Below, piece by piece: positions 15,277-16,576 of a stretch of DNA of 16,576 nucleotides. Both the position numbers and the translations under genes were made by a program. Positions within the stretch are counted from its first letter, which is position 1, and each line of letters begins with the position of its first letter. The DNA comes from DATMRF01 sp035566435 (lineage in GTDB: Bacteria > Verrucomicrobiota > Verrucomicrobiia > Limisphaerales > UBA8199): positions 1-16,576 of the forward strand of contig DATMRF010000132.1 in NCBI GenBank assembly GCA_035566435.1, read 5' to 3'. The notes under the pieces are model-generated. The model made no database searches and was not told where the DNA came from. It was given only the letters and a program-made list of their open reading frames with translations.

Positions 15277-15470
15277 CCGGGGCGGGGACGGCCACGTCCC
15301 CGGAACTCACTAGCGTAGTGTCTCACAAACGACTGGAGTTATTTTCGTCAGCGAGAAAGCGCGAGAGTCCCGGTTTTGCTCAACAATCGTGTAAGTCACA
15401 CCACCAGTTATTTGAGAGACACTACACCAGCAGCATGTTCTCTACGGGGACGTGGCCGTCCCCGCCCCGG
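15277..15470. repeat. Perfect 26-bp inverted repeat flanking a MITE-like element
   Basis: Arms at 15277-15302 and 15445-15470 are exact reverse complements over 26 bases, 142 bp apart. Each arm is itself a small hairpin (CGGGGACG/CGTCCCCG around 4 nt). The core GCGGGGACG also occurs in the kinase-gene palindrome. Together with the enclosed 111-bp element it fills most of this intergenic region. Confidence 0.9.
15315..15425. mobile_element. MITE-like element with 22-bp terminal inverted repeats
   Basis: The left end begins GTAGTGTCTCACAAA; the right end, read on the other strand, begins GTAGTGTCTCTCAAA. The 22-bp ends agree at 19 positions. The 111-bp element has no coding capacity, so it would depend on a transposase elsewhere. 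No clear target-site duplication was found. A few more bases outward (CTAGC against CTGGT) may belong to the ends. Confidence 0.65.
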
Positions 15471-15493
15471 TCTATTGCGCTAGCACAGTAACG

Positions 15494-15505
15494 GCCCCCG
15501 GGGGC
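15494..15505. repeat. 12-bp perfect palindrome after the prepilin gene
   Basis: GCCCCCGGGGGC lies 10 bp beyond the minus-strand prepilin stop (TAA at 15516-15518), inside a larger imperfect dyad with GTAAC/TAAC flanks. It has no T-run. It could be a transcript-end structure or another REP-type unit. Confidence 0.5.
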
Positions 15506-15515
15506 TAACAGCCTC

Positions 15516-16313
15516 TTACTTCGGCGTGGTGCTGGCGCGGGCGAGGCGGGCGAGGTCGGCGTTGCCGGATTGCTCGGTGGCGGCGCCGCCGACGTGAAAT
15601 GTGCGCGGGTCGGTGTGCCGCCAGATTTCCGTGTGGCCGTCGGCGAACGTCAAAGGATAACTGAAATCGTGTCGGTGGGCCGAGATGGCCGGGAAATGAT
15701 ACCAAACGTGGCCCGCGGGGTCGGTGACAAAAAAGCCATCCGTTATGCTGCGTTCGTCTTCGTCGAGAAGCACCCACATCTCGGATGGCCGTGGGATTTC
15801 CGACTCTTTGGCAAAGAACGAAACATAATTCGCGGCGGTGGGCGGAATGGGGCCCGGATCCGGGTCGCGCCCGCCGAGGAAGGAATTCATGGAATAACTT
15901 CGGACGGACCGAAAGTTTTGCCCGTTGATCGTGACGCCCTTGTCGGTCGGGCAGCGGTAGATGTCCACGTTCTGGTTATAGTGGTACAGTTTGCCTTCGG
16001 CGATGAGCGCGGAGTTGGTCGCCTCGGAGGCGATGCTCATATCCCCTTTGACCCAAACATCCGGATTGCCGGCCGGATAAGACTCCGCCAGGAGCCCGTT
16101 GTTGTCGTCGTGATAATAGGTCCAAGCGAGCCCGAGCTGACGCAGATTTGAAAAACACGCCGTCCTTTGGGCTTTAACTTTTGCTTTGCTCAGGATGGGC
16201 AAGAGCAATGCAGCCAGGATCGCTATGGTGGCAATTACGGCCAGGAGCTCGAGGAGCGTGAAACCCCGCCGCCGAATTGACCGACCCAGATTTATTTGAT
16301 GCCAATTCTGCAA
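15516..16313 (-). CDS. Prepilin-like protein, type II secretion/pseudopilin N-terminus, H-X9-DG tail
   Basis: The N-terminus has the class III signal RRRG-FTLLELLAVIATIAILAAL: cleavage after Gly, Glu at mature position 5, then the hydrophobic helix. The pattern SKAKVKAQRTACFSNLRQLG follows and, near the end, H-X9-DG (His, nine residues, then DG before HTEIW), typical of the large pseudopilin-like families of Verrucomicrobiota and Planctomycetes. After prepilin-peptidase cleavage it should sit in the inner membrane or a pseudopilus; its exact role is unknown. The start is uncertain. No ATG lies close; TTG at 16313 gives a 17-residue leader and is preferred. The open frame to ATG 16550 runs through a group II intron end and is probably not translated as this protein. 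Confidence 0.82.
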   Translation of the reverse strand: MQNWHQINLGRSIRRRGFTLLELLAVIATIAILAALLLPILSKAKVKAQRTACFSNLRQLGLAWTYYHDDNNGLLAESYPAGNPDVWVKGDMSIASEATNSALIAEGKLYHYNQNVDIYRCPTDKGVTINGQNFRSVRSYSMNSFLGGRDPDPGPIPPTAANYVSFFAKESEIPRPSEMWVLLDEDERSITDGFFVTDPAGHVWYHFPAISAHRHDFSYPLTFADGHTEIWRHTDPRTFHVGGAATEQSGNADLARLARASTTPK

Positions 16314-16347
16314 CGTTCTGCTGCTCAGAATATAACTTTGATGCCAA
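16295..16347 (-). promoter_or_regulatory. Duplicated 11-bp motif around the prepilin start
   Basis: TTGGCATCAAA (minus strand) occurs exactly twice, at 16337-16347 and 16295-16305, with starts 42 bp apart (about four helical turns). The spacing would put both copies on one DNA face, as in a paired operator. One copy overlaps the candidate promoter spacer and one lies in the early coding region. Confidence 0.4.
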
Positions 16348-16358
16348 CGATAAAGCAA
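16329..16358 (-). promoter_or_regulatory. Candidate sigma-70-type promoter of the prepilin gene
   Basis: TTGCTT (16353-16358) and TATATT (16329-16334) are 18 bp apart on the minus strand. The -10 box differs from consensus at one position; the -35 box matches at three. Transcription would begin only a few bases before the TTG start at 16313, giving a very short leader. Confidence 0.35.
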
Positions 16359-16449
16359 GGGAATTCTCTGCAGGGAATTATCCTCGGGCACGGGACAAAT
16401 TTCTTCTGAACCGGACAGCGGCATGCACCGCGCACCGGTGCAACGATGG

Positions 16450-16576
16450 ATAGGGGTAGGGATGGCGCAGGTGCGCCACCCCTCCCTCCGAACCGGACGG
16501 GCGGATTTCCCGCATCCGGCTCTCCAGTTAGTGGGCTCTTTGGTGAGCATGGCTCGCTTGTTCCCGAGCTAAGGCT
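16450..16576 (-). mobile_element. 3' end of a group II intron (domains V and VI), continuing beyond the window
   Basis: Two successive hairpins have the form of group II intron domains V and VI. Domain VI reads GGGG-TGGCGCA-CC-TGCGCCA-TCCC and is followed by TACCCCTAT. The bulged A, at the complement of 16457, lies 7 nt before the presumed 3' splice site, as expected of the branch point. The intron would end at 16450 and the exon resume at 16449. A frame ending in TAA near 16531 could be the tail of an intron reverse transcriptase lying to the right of the window, but that is inference. Confidence 0.65.
16490..16522 (-). ncRNA. Group II intron domain V hairpin
   Basis: The minus strand starts GAGCCGGATGCGG and ends CCGTCCGGTTC. 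The ends pair over eight positions (one G-T), leaving an inner GCGG/CCGC stem and a short AAAT-type loop. The 5' end has the AGC catalytic triad and the 3' side a CG bulge, as in bacterial domain V. Length is 33 nt against the usual 34. The family match is by recall of the consensus. Confidence 0.72.

Overview
The window is GC-rich and most resembles a member of the Verrucomicrobiota, probably near Pedosphaera/Limisphaerales. That is inferred from protein style: a prepilin-like protein with an H-X9-DG tail, a long two-propeller hybrid sensor kinase, an ECF sigma factor followed by a small non-zinc membrane protein, and many palindromic and heptameric repeats. No rRNA, tRNA or CRISPR array was seen.

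Layout. Bases 1-138 hold the C-terminal tail of a probable IS4-family transposase (+). From 149 to 10354 everything reads on the minus strand. In transcription order it is: a clan GH-A glycosidase/GT2 glycosyltransferase fusion (7688-10354), an MsbA-like ABC exporter (5872-7680), two aminoglycoside-phosphotransferase-fold kinases (4848-5879 and 3851-4843), an ECF sigma factor (3219-3770), a small membrane protein overlapping it (2873-3289), grpE, dnaJ and rsmE. The first four are packed with gaps or overlaps under 10 bp and look like one operon that makes, modifies and exports a saccharide or glycoside. grpE-dnaJ-rsmE is a second tight unit for protein folding and ribosome modification.

Bases 10355-11231 are an intergenic region with a hairpin, an orphan TATAAT box and an array of 7-bp units. 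The plus strand then carries a two-component pair: a periplasmic-propeller histidine kinase (11232-14447) and a NarL/LuxR-type response regulator (14532-15158). Bases 15159-15515 are packed with REP-like palindromes, including a 111-bp MITE-like element between two perfect 26-bp inverted arms. A minus-strand prepilin-like gene follows (15516-16313). The right edge holds what appears to be the 3' end (domains V and VI) of a group II intron, minus strand.

The most unusual signals are repeats that have entered protein-coding DNA. The kinase gene contains an in-frame palindromic block with a perfect 25-bp inverted repeat, encoding about 57 extra residues between two propeller blades. Further on, a 7-bp-period array is also translated. 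A motif in the palindromic block recurs in the intergenic region at 15193-15219, so the same repeat family seems to occupy both coding and non-coding sites.
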